This document shows, piece by piece, positions 7,831 to 15,456 of a DNA stretch of 39,235 bases. A program made the translations under genes and the position numbers. The stretch is from a virus, in the IMG/VR virus record IMGVR_UViG_3300023245_001181, positions 1 through 39,235 of that record. One strand, given 5' to 3'. The notes beneath the pieces are model-generated. The model worked only from the letters and a program-made list of their open reading frames with translations, did not search any database and had not been told where the DNA came from. Within the stretch, counting starts at the first letter, position 1. Every line of letters begins with the position of its first letter.

Positions 7831-8007
7831 ATGGAAAAATTCGAAGAAATTAAAGCTCTTATTGCAAGCGTGGAAGAAGATGTAGACAAGTTCTACAAAA
7901 AGGGTAACAAGTCAGCAGCCGTACGGATTCGTAAAGGTATGCAAGATATTAAAACTCTAGCGCAAGAAGTAAGAGGACATGTCCAAGAGACAAAGAATAG
8001 TATGTAG
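7831..8007 (+). CDS. Histone H1-like (Hc1-type) DNA-binding protein
   Basis: This 58-aa protein starts two bases after the previous stop and ends in TAG. It resembles the small histone H1-like proteins of Bacteroidetes in length and arrangement: an N-terminal helix (MEKFEEIKALIASVEEDV), the central KFYKKGNKSAAVRIRKGMQD, and IKTLAQEVRGHVQE. The central basic segment with the KGNK and R-x-R-K-G-M-Q-D patterns is characteristic. These proteins are thought to bind and compact DNA. In a phage it could be packaged with the genome, compact intracellular phage DNA or compete with host nucleoid proteins. It sits in a run of putative internal head proteins. The family call rests on recall of the pattern, not an alignment. 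Confidence 0.75.
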   Translation: MEKFEEIKALIASVEEDVDKFYKKGNKSAAVRIRKGMQDIKTLAQEVRGHVQETKNSM

Positions 8008-8034
8008 GCTTAAATTTTAAACCTATTTTAGAAA

Positions 8035-8045
8035 GTTCATATAAT
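8035..8045 (+). promoter_or_regulatory. Candidate promoter element GTTCATATAAT upstream of phosphofructokinase-like gene
   Basis: This is an exact copy of the 11-mer at 986-996, ending 19 nt before the ATG at 8065. The gap after the histone gene and the start of the carbohydrate gene run downstream make a promoter likely here. Confidence 0.35.
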
Positions 8046-8064
8046 AGTTGTAACAGACTAATAT

Positions 8065-9273
8065 ATGAACTTTTTAGTAACTATGTCCGGAGGGACAACC
8101 CAGGTAATAAATTCTACCCTAGCCGGTGTAATAGACGGAATACGAAAGTTCTATCCATCAGCAGAAATTTTTATCCCAAAGCCTGGCATAATCGGGTTAC
8201 TTGAGGATAATATCTATAGAGTAAAATGGCATGGTGTTGACACTAAGTCACTTTCCAAATTGCCTGGCTCTTCAATAACTGGTACTACTAGGATTAAGAT
8301 TTTAGACGATGATGAAATAGAAAGTCTTGAAGCTAAGCTAACGGAACTTAGAATAGGAACCTTCATTAACATTGGTGGGAGTGGTACTATAAAGCAATCG
8401 CTGCAACTATCTTCTAAATTTAAAGACATCGATTTCATTGCACTTCCAAAAACCATTGATAATGATTTAGGAGATAAAGAGTTCAAGCAACTTTCCTACA
8501 CTCCAGGTTACTTGTCGGCAATCAGATACATCATATCACATACATTCAACTTAATTCGTGAAAACGAAGGAGCATGTTCAAGTGATAAAGTTTTAGTATC
8601 ACAAGTATTCGGTAGAGATACTGGACATATTGGCGCTATTTCTACACTTGTTGGGAACGACAGAGTTCTAACATTATTTCCAGAACGACCAGTATCTTGG
8701 GCGAATGTAAAAGCTGCAATAGAAGCCAAAATCAAAAAACATGGTGGCTGTGTAGTTGTAGTACCTGAAGGCTATCAGTTTGATGAACATCCTGAAGATG
8801 GAGAAGATTTTCAAAAAGAATATGATTTAAGTGGTCAAGTAATGTGGGGAAGTTCATATAGTAGTATCGCTCAGATTATTTCAAATCGTCTTAACGATGA
8901 TGGTATACAATCAAGAATTTCAAATACTACAATTGAGCAGAGACAATGTTTCTCTCTTATGGATAGCAATGACATTAAACGATCATATGGAGTTGGGTAT
9001 ACCGCAATTAGTCACAGAGTAAGAGGAAGACGAAACTTCTTTAACTCAATACAAATGAAAGAAGATGGTACTTACAAAACTGTTGCAATCGACTTGGCAG
9101 ACATTAAAGATTTTAACAGAAAGCTTCCAACTGATTGGATAGCTAAAGATGGCTTTGGTGTAACTAAAGAATTCTTTGCATATATCAAGAGTTTAAATTT
9201 AGGTGACGTTGTTACCGGTAAATACTACATGGACCCACTTACAATAATTGAAAAGTATGAAGTACCAAAATAA
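8065..9273 (+). CDS. 6-phosphofructokinase-like protein (PPi-type features)
   Basis: This 402-aa protein follows the PfkA fold. It has an N-terminal glycine-rich loop MSGGTTQVINS (residues 7-17), the nucleotide/PPi loop IGGSGTIKQ, the catalytic PKTIDND at 128-134 with D132 as the expected base, SQVFGRDTGHIGA, and VVVVPEG. Lysine in PKTIDND is the PPi-dependent signature, so the donor may be pyrophosphate. The usual GGDG or GGDD at the metal/phosphoryl-donor loop reads GGSG here, with Ser106 replacing the first Asp, which is odd for an active kinase. It opens a carbohydrate gene run and overlaps the next gene. It could rewire host glycolysis or act on another sugar phosphate. Confidence 0.8.
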   Translation: MNFLVTMSGGTTQVINSTLAGVIDGIRKFYPSAEIFIPKPGIIGLLEDNIYRVKWHGVDTKSLSKLPGSSITGTTRIKILDDDEIESLEAKLTELRIGTFINIGGSGTIKQSLQLSSKFKDIDFIALPKTIDNDLGDKEFKQLSYTPGYLSAIRYIISHTFNLIRENEGACSSDKVLVSQVFGRDTGHIGAISTLVGNDRVLTLFPERPVSWANVKAAIEAKIKKHGGCVVVVPEGYQFDEHPEDGEDFQKEYDLSGQVMWGSSYSSIAQIISNRLNDDGIQSRISNTTIEQRQCFSLMDSNDIKRSYGVGYTAISHRVRGRRNFFNSIQMKEDGTYKTVAIDLADIKDFNRKLPTDWIAKDGFGVTKEFFAYIKSLNLGDVVTGKYYMDPLTIIEKYEVPK

Positions 9274-10129
9274 AGTTAACGTATTATCATTCTTGTTTAA
9301 TCGCCCAAAGCATACTGCGGAAACGCTAGGTGCATTGTTGGAGCAGAAAGAATTTATCAATGAAATCTTCTTTTATATAGATAAACCCACTAGAGAAGAA
9401 GATAAGAAATTACAAGATGAGGTTATCTCTATTCTCTTAAGTTTGATCCATAAACACGACCTTAAAAATTATCACATTATTCGTCGCGATGAAAATTATG
9501 GAATAGCAAAATCTATAACAACTGCTACTAATGAGTACAGCATAGCACACTCAATTCCGTTTGTAGTTATTGAAGACGATTGTAAACCACATTCGATGTT
9601 TATGTCATTTATGGCATATGTATTTGAAGAGTATAAAGAAGATGATAGTGTATACACAGTTTGTGGTTATCAATATGAAGAAGATGATGCTGACATAGCT
9701 AGAGTAGAATTATCACGAAGATTTAATCCGTGGGGCTGGGGTTCGTGGCCACATAAGTGGAACTTTGAATGGAGAGACCGAGATTTTACTGAAGAAGAAA
9801 CTTCAACTTTACCAAATTCTGTTAAAAAATTCACAGAAGATAAGAGCTATATCAATGGCAAGATGGATATTTGGTCTACGACAGTAGTCATTAAGCAGTT
9901 TATAAATAAGCTAAATTCAGTAGTACCAACAAGATCATTGATTGAAAATATTGGCAACGATGGTACTGGTGTTCATTCAGATGCAACTGACGTTTTTGAT
10001 ATTAGTAGTAGAGAATTCAAATTTCTTGAATTAAACAATCCATATTTAAAGTGTATAAATAATAAGCGGGAACAAATTATAGAAGATTCTCTGGCTCATA
10101 TTTTAGTTAAAGTCATGAATAAAAAATGA
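9257..10129 (+). CDS. Putative GT-A-type glycosyltransferase
   Basis: The ATG at 9257 overlaps the end of the phosphofructokinase-like gene by 17 nt; a TTG at 9248 is an alternative start. The roughly 290-aa product opens with a beta strand typical of GT-A enzymes (VNVLSFLFNRPKHTAETLGAL), continues with ENYGIAKSITTATN, and carries an acidic triad in VVIEDDCKPH that would bind the metal-nucleotide sugar. WGWGSWPHKW may line the acceptor site. It probably transfers a sugar from a nucleotide sugar to a surface glycan, a phage protein or modified DNA; the acceptor is not evident. It overlaps the next gene by 4 nt, so it is translated with the rest of the sugar block. Confidence 0.65.
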   Translation: MKYQNKVNVLSFLFNRPKHTAETLGALLEQKEFINEIFFYIDKPTREEDKKLQDEVISILLSLIHKHDLKNYHIIRRDENYGIAKSITTATNEYSIAHSIPFVVIEDDCKPHSMFMSFMAYVFEEYKEDDSVYTVCGYQYEEDDADIARVELSRRFNPWGWGSWPHKWNFEWRDRDFTEEETSTLPNSVKKFTEDKSYINGKMDIWSTTVVIKQFINKLNSVVPTRSLIENIGNDGTGVHSDATDVFDISSREFKFLELNNPYLKCINNKREQIIEDSLAHILVKVMNKK

Positions 10130-11127
10130 TAGATCTTCATACGCACCTTTACCCAGAGGCAGATGACCGTTGTCTTAGAGGTCTTGATGAATTACTTAAT
10201 TACCATTATGTCCTCGGTGAGTTTTATACAGCATCTGGGAAGCTAAAGAGTGATATACAGTTATTCAATCGGAAGTCAAAAAGTGAGAGATCAGAGGAGA
10301 TCTGGGATACTTTACTAAAGGGTAAACTATGGAACCCAAAATATAATAGCGAACATGTAAATGGTATCTTAACGTGTGTTAATCAGTTTTCAGGTACTTG
10401 GCACTATGATTCATATGCCGATATTTTAGAAGGATATAAAGCTCCGACTATGAAAGAGGTTATGAAAATAATTGGATTAGAGAAAGTAGTTGCAACATAC
10501 GAACCAAACGAAAAATATCTGTCTGACGATAATACCATTCCTTCTATAAGAATTGATAAATACTCAGATGTTACTCGTCCAGCTGATACAAATGCACTAT
10601 ATTATTCATTTTCATGTGAGAGTAAAGAACTTCATGTTTTTGATAGACTTAACGGTAATCTGTTTAATGATCTTACAGATAATAACATTCCGTTTTGGAT
10701 AATGTTAGGAGTGAGGCGAGATGTAACCCCGTACATGGGACTTGGTGGAGATTCAATTGGCGAATGTAATATTCTCAAGTTAGTTGAATTTGCAAATAAC
10801 CACCCCGAACTAAAAATACCTTTCTCTATATTAGATCCTTCAAAAATACATGAAGCTATAGTTGCGAGTCGAGTAACACCAAACTTATTTTTTGCTGGGC
10901 ATTGGTGGTTTAATAATATACCATCAGCAATCAAACAGAATATGCAAACTGCAGTTGATTTAATAGGGTATGAAAACTTTATTCATTATTATTCAGATGC
11001 AAGAGTTGTCGATCAATTACTTTATAAGTGGAGACACTATAATCAAACCAAACTAAATTTAGGATATGAATTACATCTTTCCGATGGCCGGTTACGGCAA
11101 ACGCTCTTCGGAGCTAGGTCTGTTTAA
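10126..11127 (+). CDS. Amidohydrolase-superfamily protein, uronate-isomerase-like
   Basis: This 333-aa protein begins MIDLHTHLYPE, placing the H5-x-H7 metal pair at the N-terminus as in amidohydrolases. Near the C-terminus, GHWWFNNIPSAIKQN and FIHYYSDARVVDQLLYKWRHY recall the W-W-F and D-x-R segments of uronate isomerase (UxaC), where the Asp binds metal. UxaC interconverts glucuronate/fructuronate or galacturonate/tagaturonate. The protein is shorter than typical UxaC (about 470 aa), so the substrate may differ. Its 3' end runs 62 nt into the next gene in another frame. Neighbours are glycosyltransferases and a nucleotidyltransferase, consistent with sugar metabolism. The superfamily is fairly clear; the exact reaction is not. 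Confidence 0.55.
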   Translation: MIDLHTHLYPEADDRCLRGLDELLNYHYVLGEFYTASGKLKSDIQLFNRKSKSERSEEIWDTLLKGKLWNPKYNSEHVNGILTCVNQFSGTWHYDSYADILEGYKAPTMKEVMKIIGLEKVVATYEPNEKYLSDDNTIPSIRIDKYSDVTRPADTNALYYSFSCESKELHVFDRLNGNLFNDLTDNNIPFWIMLGVRRDVTPYMGLGGDSIGECNILKLVEFANNHPELKIPFSILDPSKIHEAIVASRVTPNLFFAGHWWFNNIPSAIKQNMQTAVDLIGYENFIHYYSDARVVDQLLYKWRHYNQTKLNLGYELHLSDGRLRQTLFGARSV

Positions 11128-11812
11128 GCCCTTTATTAAAGTCGGAGAAAAAGAAATCTTCAAGCATTGTGTCGATGGTTTAGACATTAATGAAAACGAT
11201 ACTATCTTGTGTATAGTGTCAAAAGAAACAGCACCTAGTGATGCTACCGATGTTATAAGTCAATATTTTATGGATCTTGGAGTCAAGCTAGTAACTGTTG
11301 CTTTACTTGATAGTGTTCCTGATGGACCAGCATTAAGTGTAAGAGGTGGTATTATAAGAGCTAAAGAAATTGGACATCAATTCAACGATAGTCAGATTCA
11401 TATTGTAAACATTGATCAAATTATTTCATATGCTAGTGTAGAATTATCTAAAGATGAATGTGCAATGCCATTATATTTTAATAATACTGGTGCTTCATGC
11501 TATGTAAATCTTTCAGATGATTTTAAACATATTATTGACATTAAAGAAAAAGATCTAATTTCTCCGTTTGCATCTGCTGGTGTTTATATATTTGAAAACG
11601 AAGATCTTTTGCTTAGATGTATTGACTGGGGTGAGCATAATCCTGAAGCATGGGTAACAGCACCTAAGTATAATAGTAAAGAATTATTCATTGGGCCATG
11701 TATGAACTATGCACTCCTAGAAGGAAATACTTGTCATCCAGTTTCAGTTATAAGTAAAATTGATCTTGGTAGTACACAAGCAATAAACAAAGTTAAAAAG
11801 ACAATTCTATGA
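11066..11812 (+). CDS. Sugar nucleotidyltransferase (NTP transferase family)
   Basis: The 248-aa product begins NYIFPMAGYGKRSSELG followed by LFKPFIKVG. These are the nucleotide-binding G-x-G-x-R-like loop and the K-P catalytic motif of RmlA/GlmU-type nucleotidyltransferases, which join a sugar phosphate to an NTP. A metal-binding Asp is likely in IVNIDQI, and GPALSVRGGI fits the family's mid-region. The start is fixed by this motif and lies 62 nt inside the previous gene. It overlaps the next gene by 4 nt. It probably makes the donor for the neighbouring glycosyltransferases. It does not look like CMP-Kdo synthetase (KdsB), whose start motif differs. Confidence 0.75.
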   Translation: MNYIFPMAGYGKRSSELGLFKPFIKVGEKEIFKHCVDGLDINENDTILCIVSKETAPSDATDVISQYFMDLGVKLVTVALLDSVPDGPALSVRGGIIRAKEIGHQFNDSQIHIVNIDQIISYASVELSKDECAMPLYFNNTGASCYVNLSDDFKHIIDIKEKDLISPFASAGVYIFENEDLLLRCIDWGEHNPEAWVTAPKYNSKELFIGPCMNYALLEGNTCHPVSVISKIDLGSTQAINKVKKTIL

Positions 11813-13101
11813 ACATAGGTTACGGTAAGTTTGGAAAAAGTATAGCCTTCAACGAAAAGAGGTGGGGCTTGCACGGTGGAGACGCTGCACCAGCTATAAT
11901 GATAGTTGCTTTAGCAAAAGCTAATCCTGATGTAACTTTCTATCTTTTAGGTAGAAGTGATTACAAAACGATAGAAACTAAACGAAGACTTGAATTATTT
12001 CCAAATCAGAATGTCATTAATGTTTGGGATAAAGTAAATAATTACAGCTTAACAGACTATAAGTTTGTTGCAGAGTGGCTAGTTAAAAATGAGGTTAAAA
12101 TTGATGGTGCTATTTATATTAGTGGACCAACTGGCTCAATTTCTATTCCTGATAGCTTTGTACGCATTGATAAGAAAGGATCAGCAGAAGGGCTTATAGC
12201 TAAAACGATGGTGTTCAGTGAACGTTATGCTGGTCCAATGATTTACGCAACTAATGAAAATGACTTTCCGTTCATTACGTTATGTGAGGACCCAAGATAC
12301 TATCCTCTTTTAACTCGTGATATGTTCAGAAGACCAACTTTCACTCTTGGTCAATTTAACAATGCAGAAAAAGAAGTTAAGCATCATACTGATTATACTG
12401 ACCAAACTTTAGCATGGACTAAAGTTCCAGTTACTTATTCGTATGTTGAAACTATATTTGCAATGGGTGAAACTCCCTACAACTCAGAGGAATTGTTCAA
12501 GAAGAAATCGAAGCTAATGAATCTTTATCTAAATCAGGGTTTGGGTGCAGGTGGAATGGACCGTGGTCCAATTGTAAAAGAGTGGGTATTAGATCAATTT
12601 CCAAATAAAGGCATTATGGTCCATGGAAAATGGCAAGAACCATACTGCGACCTAGATGAGTTCACATCTAAGGGGATGTCTGAGTTGATAGAAGAAATGG
12701 AAGAAACTAAATACACACTTATTATCCCGGTTAAGAAAGGATGGGTTACTTCTAAATTCTGGAAAATGTTACACTTTGGCATTCTTCCGTTTATGCATCC
12801 TACTTACGATACTCAAAAATCGATTCCAGTAGACGACTTCTTAAGAGTAGAAAGCCCAGCGGACTATAAGCGCAAAATTGAATACCTAGAAAGTAACCCG
12901 GATAAATATAAAGAACTATACGACTCAACGATGAAATTATTCAGAGAAAATTTTTATTCAGGTAAGAGTTTAATAACAGAAGTTTATAATTCGTTATATG
13001 AATCAATGGGACTTCCCAGAGATTACCAATTTCCAAAAGAACCGCTTAACATTGACATCAGTTCATTTAAGACGGTCAAAAAATTAACACCGTTATTTTA
13101 A
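11809..13101 (+). CDS. Putative glycosyltransferase (GT-B-like)
   Basis: This 430-aa protein starts with MNIGYGKFGKSIAFNEKRWG and a G-G-D-A-A-P segment, then alternating strands and helices (VTFYLLGRSDYK). Late in the sequence it has VKKGWVTSKFWKMLHFGILP, reminiscent of the E/K-x-x-x-x-x-x-E region of GT-B glycosyltransferases where a helix precedes a G-x-x-P turn. No single diagnostic motif is complete, so the assignment is tentative. It overlaps the nucleotidyltransferase (ATGA) and is followed one base later by the cytosine methyltransferase. A role in glycosylating phage DNA or a host glycan is possible; the sequence cannot decide between these. Confidence 0.45.
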   Translation: MNIGYGKFGKSIAFNEKRWGLHGGDAAPAIMIVALAKANPDVTFYLLGRSDYKTIETKRRLELFPNQNVINVWDKVNNYSLTDYKFVAEWLVKNEVKIDGAIYISGPTGSISIPDSFVRIDKKGSAEGLIAKTMVFSERYAGPMIYATNENDFPFITLCEDPRYYPLLTRDMFRRPTFTLGQFNNAEKEVKHHTDYTDQTLAWTKVPVTYSYVETIFAMGETPYNSEELFKKKSKLMNLYLNQGLGAGGMDRGPIVKEWVLDQFPNKGIMVHGKWQEPYCDLDEFTSKGMSELIEEMEETKYTLIIPVKKGWVTSKFWKMLHFGILPFMHPTYDTQKSIPVDDFLRVESPADYKRKIEYLESNPDKYKELYDSTMKLFRENFYSGKSLITEVYNSLYESMGLPRDYQFPKEPLNIDISSFKTVKKLTPLF

Positions 13102-13102
13102 T

Positions 13103-14536
13103 ATGAAAAAGAAATTAAATTTTGGCTCTATTATTCCACTTGTTGGTGGAAATATTCTTGGTTGTACGAAATCTGCTGGAGAAGATCCGTCGTTTCATTT
13201 AAGTTATAGTGCTTTTGCTAACAATGAAAAACATTTACGTGAATATCAACCCAATGTCCCATTCTATTACATAGATGAACAAGAAGTACCAGATTTAGGT
13301 GAAGTCGATTACGTAAATACGACATGTCCATGTGCCGGGCTTTCAATGCTAAGTACAGCAGTCAAAGGTATTGACGCACCACAGAATGATTGGCTGTACG
13401 AATCTGCTAATTACGTACTAAGCCAAGTCAAACCTAAAGTAATGTGGGGAGAAAACGCACCAGGATTATTTACGGGTCTAGGTAAAGAAGTTGCTCAGAA
13501 GCTTATCGCAATAGGTAAAGAACATGGATATTCTTTCTCTATGATTAAGACGAACACTCAGCTTCATGGCATACCACAAAGACGGTACAGAACATTCTAC
13601 TTTTTCTGGAATACTCCAACTGTTCCAATTTTAAATTGGAAGAAAAAGAGCCATGGTACATTATTAGAATACCTTGCAGAAATTCCTGAAGATGCAACAC
13701 ATCAAGACTGGCATATAATTGAAAAGTCTTTGACAGATTATTACTTACCGTATCAATTCGTTCTTGATAAGTTAGGATTAACACATCCACAATACGCTAA
13801 AGAATATGCTGGGACGAGTATTGCTAAATACATTCACGATAACAACTTAGTTGACGAATGTATAGAATGGCTTGATGCTAATCATCCTGGTGCTAGGAAA
13901 TCGGATATGAAAGGTAAACAGACTTTCGAACATTCTTTGAGAAGGGAGCAAGCTAAAACGGCTGAAGGTAAAGGTTTCTGGGATTCGTCACCAAGATTCT
14001 ACGGTGAGATTTTTGGACCAGTTATCAAAAGAAACATGAAGAGTGGCGGCCATCCAGTTGAGAACAGATTCTTGAACGTAAGAGAAGCACTTCACTTGAT
14101 GGGAATGCCACATGACTTTCAAGTTGAAGGACAGCGTGCACTAAACCACATTGCACAGAATGTACCAGTAAATACCGCAGCTGATTGGGCTGACGAAGTT
14201 ACTAAGTTTATTAATGGTGAATTGAAAATGTCAGATAAGTCATTCTTAAAGCAAGATAATTGCGCTAGGAAAAATATAGATGATTATTCATACGAACCAC
14301 AACCAATCTACAGAGTAGAAAGTGTAATTACTTTAGATGAAGCATTCATGGAAAGAGAGAAAGCTGCAAGAAAGAATATTGAAGAACTTTTTGCCAGACC
14401 TAAACCAGAATATAGAGTTGAAAGTTTAATCAAACCAGGTAAGACATTCACTACACGATTATCTATCATACGAAAGAACATAGACGAACGTATTTCTGAA
14501 AGTAAAAAAGAATATAGAGTACAGAGTCTAATTTAA
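13103..14536 (+). CDS. C5-cytosine DNA methyltransferase with C-terminal 34-aa repeats
   Basis: This 477-aa protein carries the motifs of cytosine-5 methyltransferases: a degenerate motif I (PLVGGNILG), motif IV TTCPCAGLS with the nucleophile C77, motif VI GENAPG near residue 115, motif VIII QLHGIPQRRYRTF, motif IX NVREALHLMGMP, and motif X HIAQNVPVNTAADW. It should methylate C5 of cytosine in a target chosen by the 170-310 region. After about residue 375 there is a basic tail with three copies of R-K-N-I-(D/E)...Y-R-V-(E/Q)-S-(L/V)-I at a 34-residue spacing, not a standard part of the enzyme. It may mark phage DNA against host restriction. A cytosine-modifying enzyme acting together with the upstream glycosyltransferases is an inference only. 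Confidence 0.88.
   Translation: MKKKLNFGSIIPLVGGNILGCTKSAGEDPSFHLSYSAFANNEKHLREYQPNVPFYYIDEQEVPDLGEVDYVNTTCPCAGLSMLSTAVKGIDAPQNDWLYESANYVLSQVKPKVMWGENAPGLFTGLGKEVAQKLIAIGKEHGYSFSMIKTNTQLHGIPQRRYRTFYFFWNTPTVPILNWKKKSHGTLLEYLAEIPEDATHQDWHIIEKSLTDYYLPYQFVLDKLGLTHPQYAKEYAGTSIAKYIHDNNLVDECIEWLDANHPGARKSDMKGKQTFEHSLRREQAKTAEGKGFWDSSPRFYGEIFGPVIKRNMKSGGHPVENRFLNVREALHLMGMPHDFQVEGQRALNHIAQNVPVNTAADWADEVTKFINGELKMSDKSFLKQDNCARKNIDDYSYEPQPIYRVESVITLDEAFMEREKAARKNIEELFARPKPEYRVESLIKPGKTFTTRLSIIRKNIDERISESKKEYRVQSLI
14267..14533 (+). repeat. Three tandem 34-residue repeats in the methyltransferase tail
   Basis: Units begin at the RKNI tetrapeptides of residues 389, 423 and 457; the last is truncated to 21 residues. 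Each has R-K-N-I-(D/E), then a variable charged segment, then Y-R-V-(E/Q)-S-(L/V)-I. The spacing is exactly 34 residues between successive RKNI motifs. An internal Met (MSDKSFLK, codon at 14230) precedes the block, so it may derive from fusion of a small gene. Confidence 0.7.
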
Positions 14537-14591
14537 TCAAAACTATCTTATACATCTTTAATATAACAATAAATTTAACACTAACAATATA

Positions 14592-15341
14592 ATGAAAATA
14601 GATTTAGCAGAAATTAACGGGCACGAATTTTCGAGCTTTATTAAGAAACTTTTACCAATTGATAAATTTATATTTATGAAGGTCGGTAAAACGAACACTT
14701 TATCATCAGTGTATTTACCTGAACGAGATGCAGTAAAATTAGTAACTGTTAAAACTGAAGATCTTTTTGGTGTTGGCGTTATTGAAAACCCTGTAAAGGT
14801 TTCCTTCTATAACGGAACGAAAGTAAATGATGCCTTAGCACATTTTGGTGCATCAATTTATGGGAGTATAAATTCTGATGAAGTAGATGGAGAAAATATG
14901 GCAAGTGATTTTATGATTGGAAGTAATGATCTAAAGATTAACCTAGCATGTGCAGATCCTAGCTTGTCATTTATGGAAATGACAAAGGATGAAATGGTAA
15001 GAGCATTCAGTACAGATGATTCTATCTTTGAGTTTGATTTATTAACAACTCATGTTGAGAGAATGAAGTCATTATTCAGTCTTGATAAAGAAGAAGAAAT
15101 CTTCACACTCTATATAGGTGAAAGAGGAGTAAGTGTTAAAGGTACATCATACGATGCAATCCTTTCTCAGAACTACGAAGGATCAGGAGGAGAAGGATCA
15201 AAGGTTACAGTCTACAAAAAATACCTTCAACTTCTTGACAAGGAAAACTACAGAGTTCTTGTTTGTGAAAACAAATTAGTCTTTAAATCTTTGGATACGA
15301 ATACACAACTTACTGTTGCCGTTGCTATTACTGACGAATAA
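14592..15341 (+). CDS. 45: DNA polymerase sliding clamp, gp45-like
   Basis: This 249-aa protein is close in size to T4 gp45 (228 aa) and shares its general pattern: an N-terminal helix (FSSFIKKLLPIDKFIF), alternating beta-rich segments, and a C-terminal run (TVYKKYLQLLDKENYRVLV, then VFKSLDTNTQLTVAVAI). This run parallels the gp45 end, where a strand-helix pair precedes the last strands. gp45 forms a ring that holds gp43 on DNA and also activates late transcription with gp55 in T4. It lies immediately upstream of the polymerase C-half, the expected functional neighbour, and is followed by a terminator. Clamp-loader genes 44/62 are not in the window. Sequence similarity is low, so context carries part of the call. 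Confidence 0.72.
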   Translation: MKIDLAEINGHEFSSFIKKLLPIDKFIFMKVGKTNTLSSVYLPERDAVKLVTVKTEDLFGVGVIENPVKVSFYNGTKVNDALAHFGASIYGSINSDEVDGENMASDFMIGSNDLKINLACADPSLSFMEMTKDEMVRAFSTDDSIFEFDLLTTHVERMKSLFSLDKEEEIFTLYIGERGVSVKGTSYDAILSQNYEGSGGEGSKVTVYKKYLQLLDKENYRVLVCENKLVFKSLDTNTQLTVAVAITDE

Positions 15342-15365
15342 GAATTCATATCATATCAATTTAAG

Positions 15366-15390
15366 ACACTCGCTTGGCCGAGTGTTTTTT
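15366..15390 (+). terminator. Rho-independent terminator after the clamp gene
   Basis: Stem ACACTCG (15366-15372) pairs with CGAGTGT (15379-15385) around a 6-nt loop and runs into a T tract to 15390. It lies 25 nt after the gp45 stop and separates the clamp from the polymerase C-half. Confidence 0.85.
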
Positions 15391-15456
15391 ATGCCTAAAC
15401 AAATCTAGGAAAAGCTAATATAAAATATATGATAATTGACTTAAATTCTAAACAAC

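Noticed and set aside
11066-11812. CMP-Kdo synthetase (KdsB) to pair with KdsA
   Set aside because: The N-terminal loop is of the RmlA/GlmU type (MAGYGKR...KPFIKVG), not the I-P-A-R-x-x-S-x-R-x-P-G-K start of KdsB.
10554-12908. GATAAATA at 10554 and 12901 as late promoters
   Set aside because: Both are inside genes where the octamer encodes D-K-Y in frame, with no start codon at suitable distance.
2968-15456. Split intein joining the polymerase halves
   Set aside because: The end of 43A (EMEKAISKS) and the start of 43B (MSEDLGALAL) have no intein blocks; the only intein is internal to 43B at motif C.
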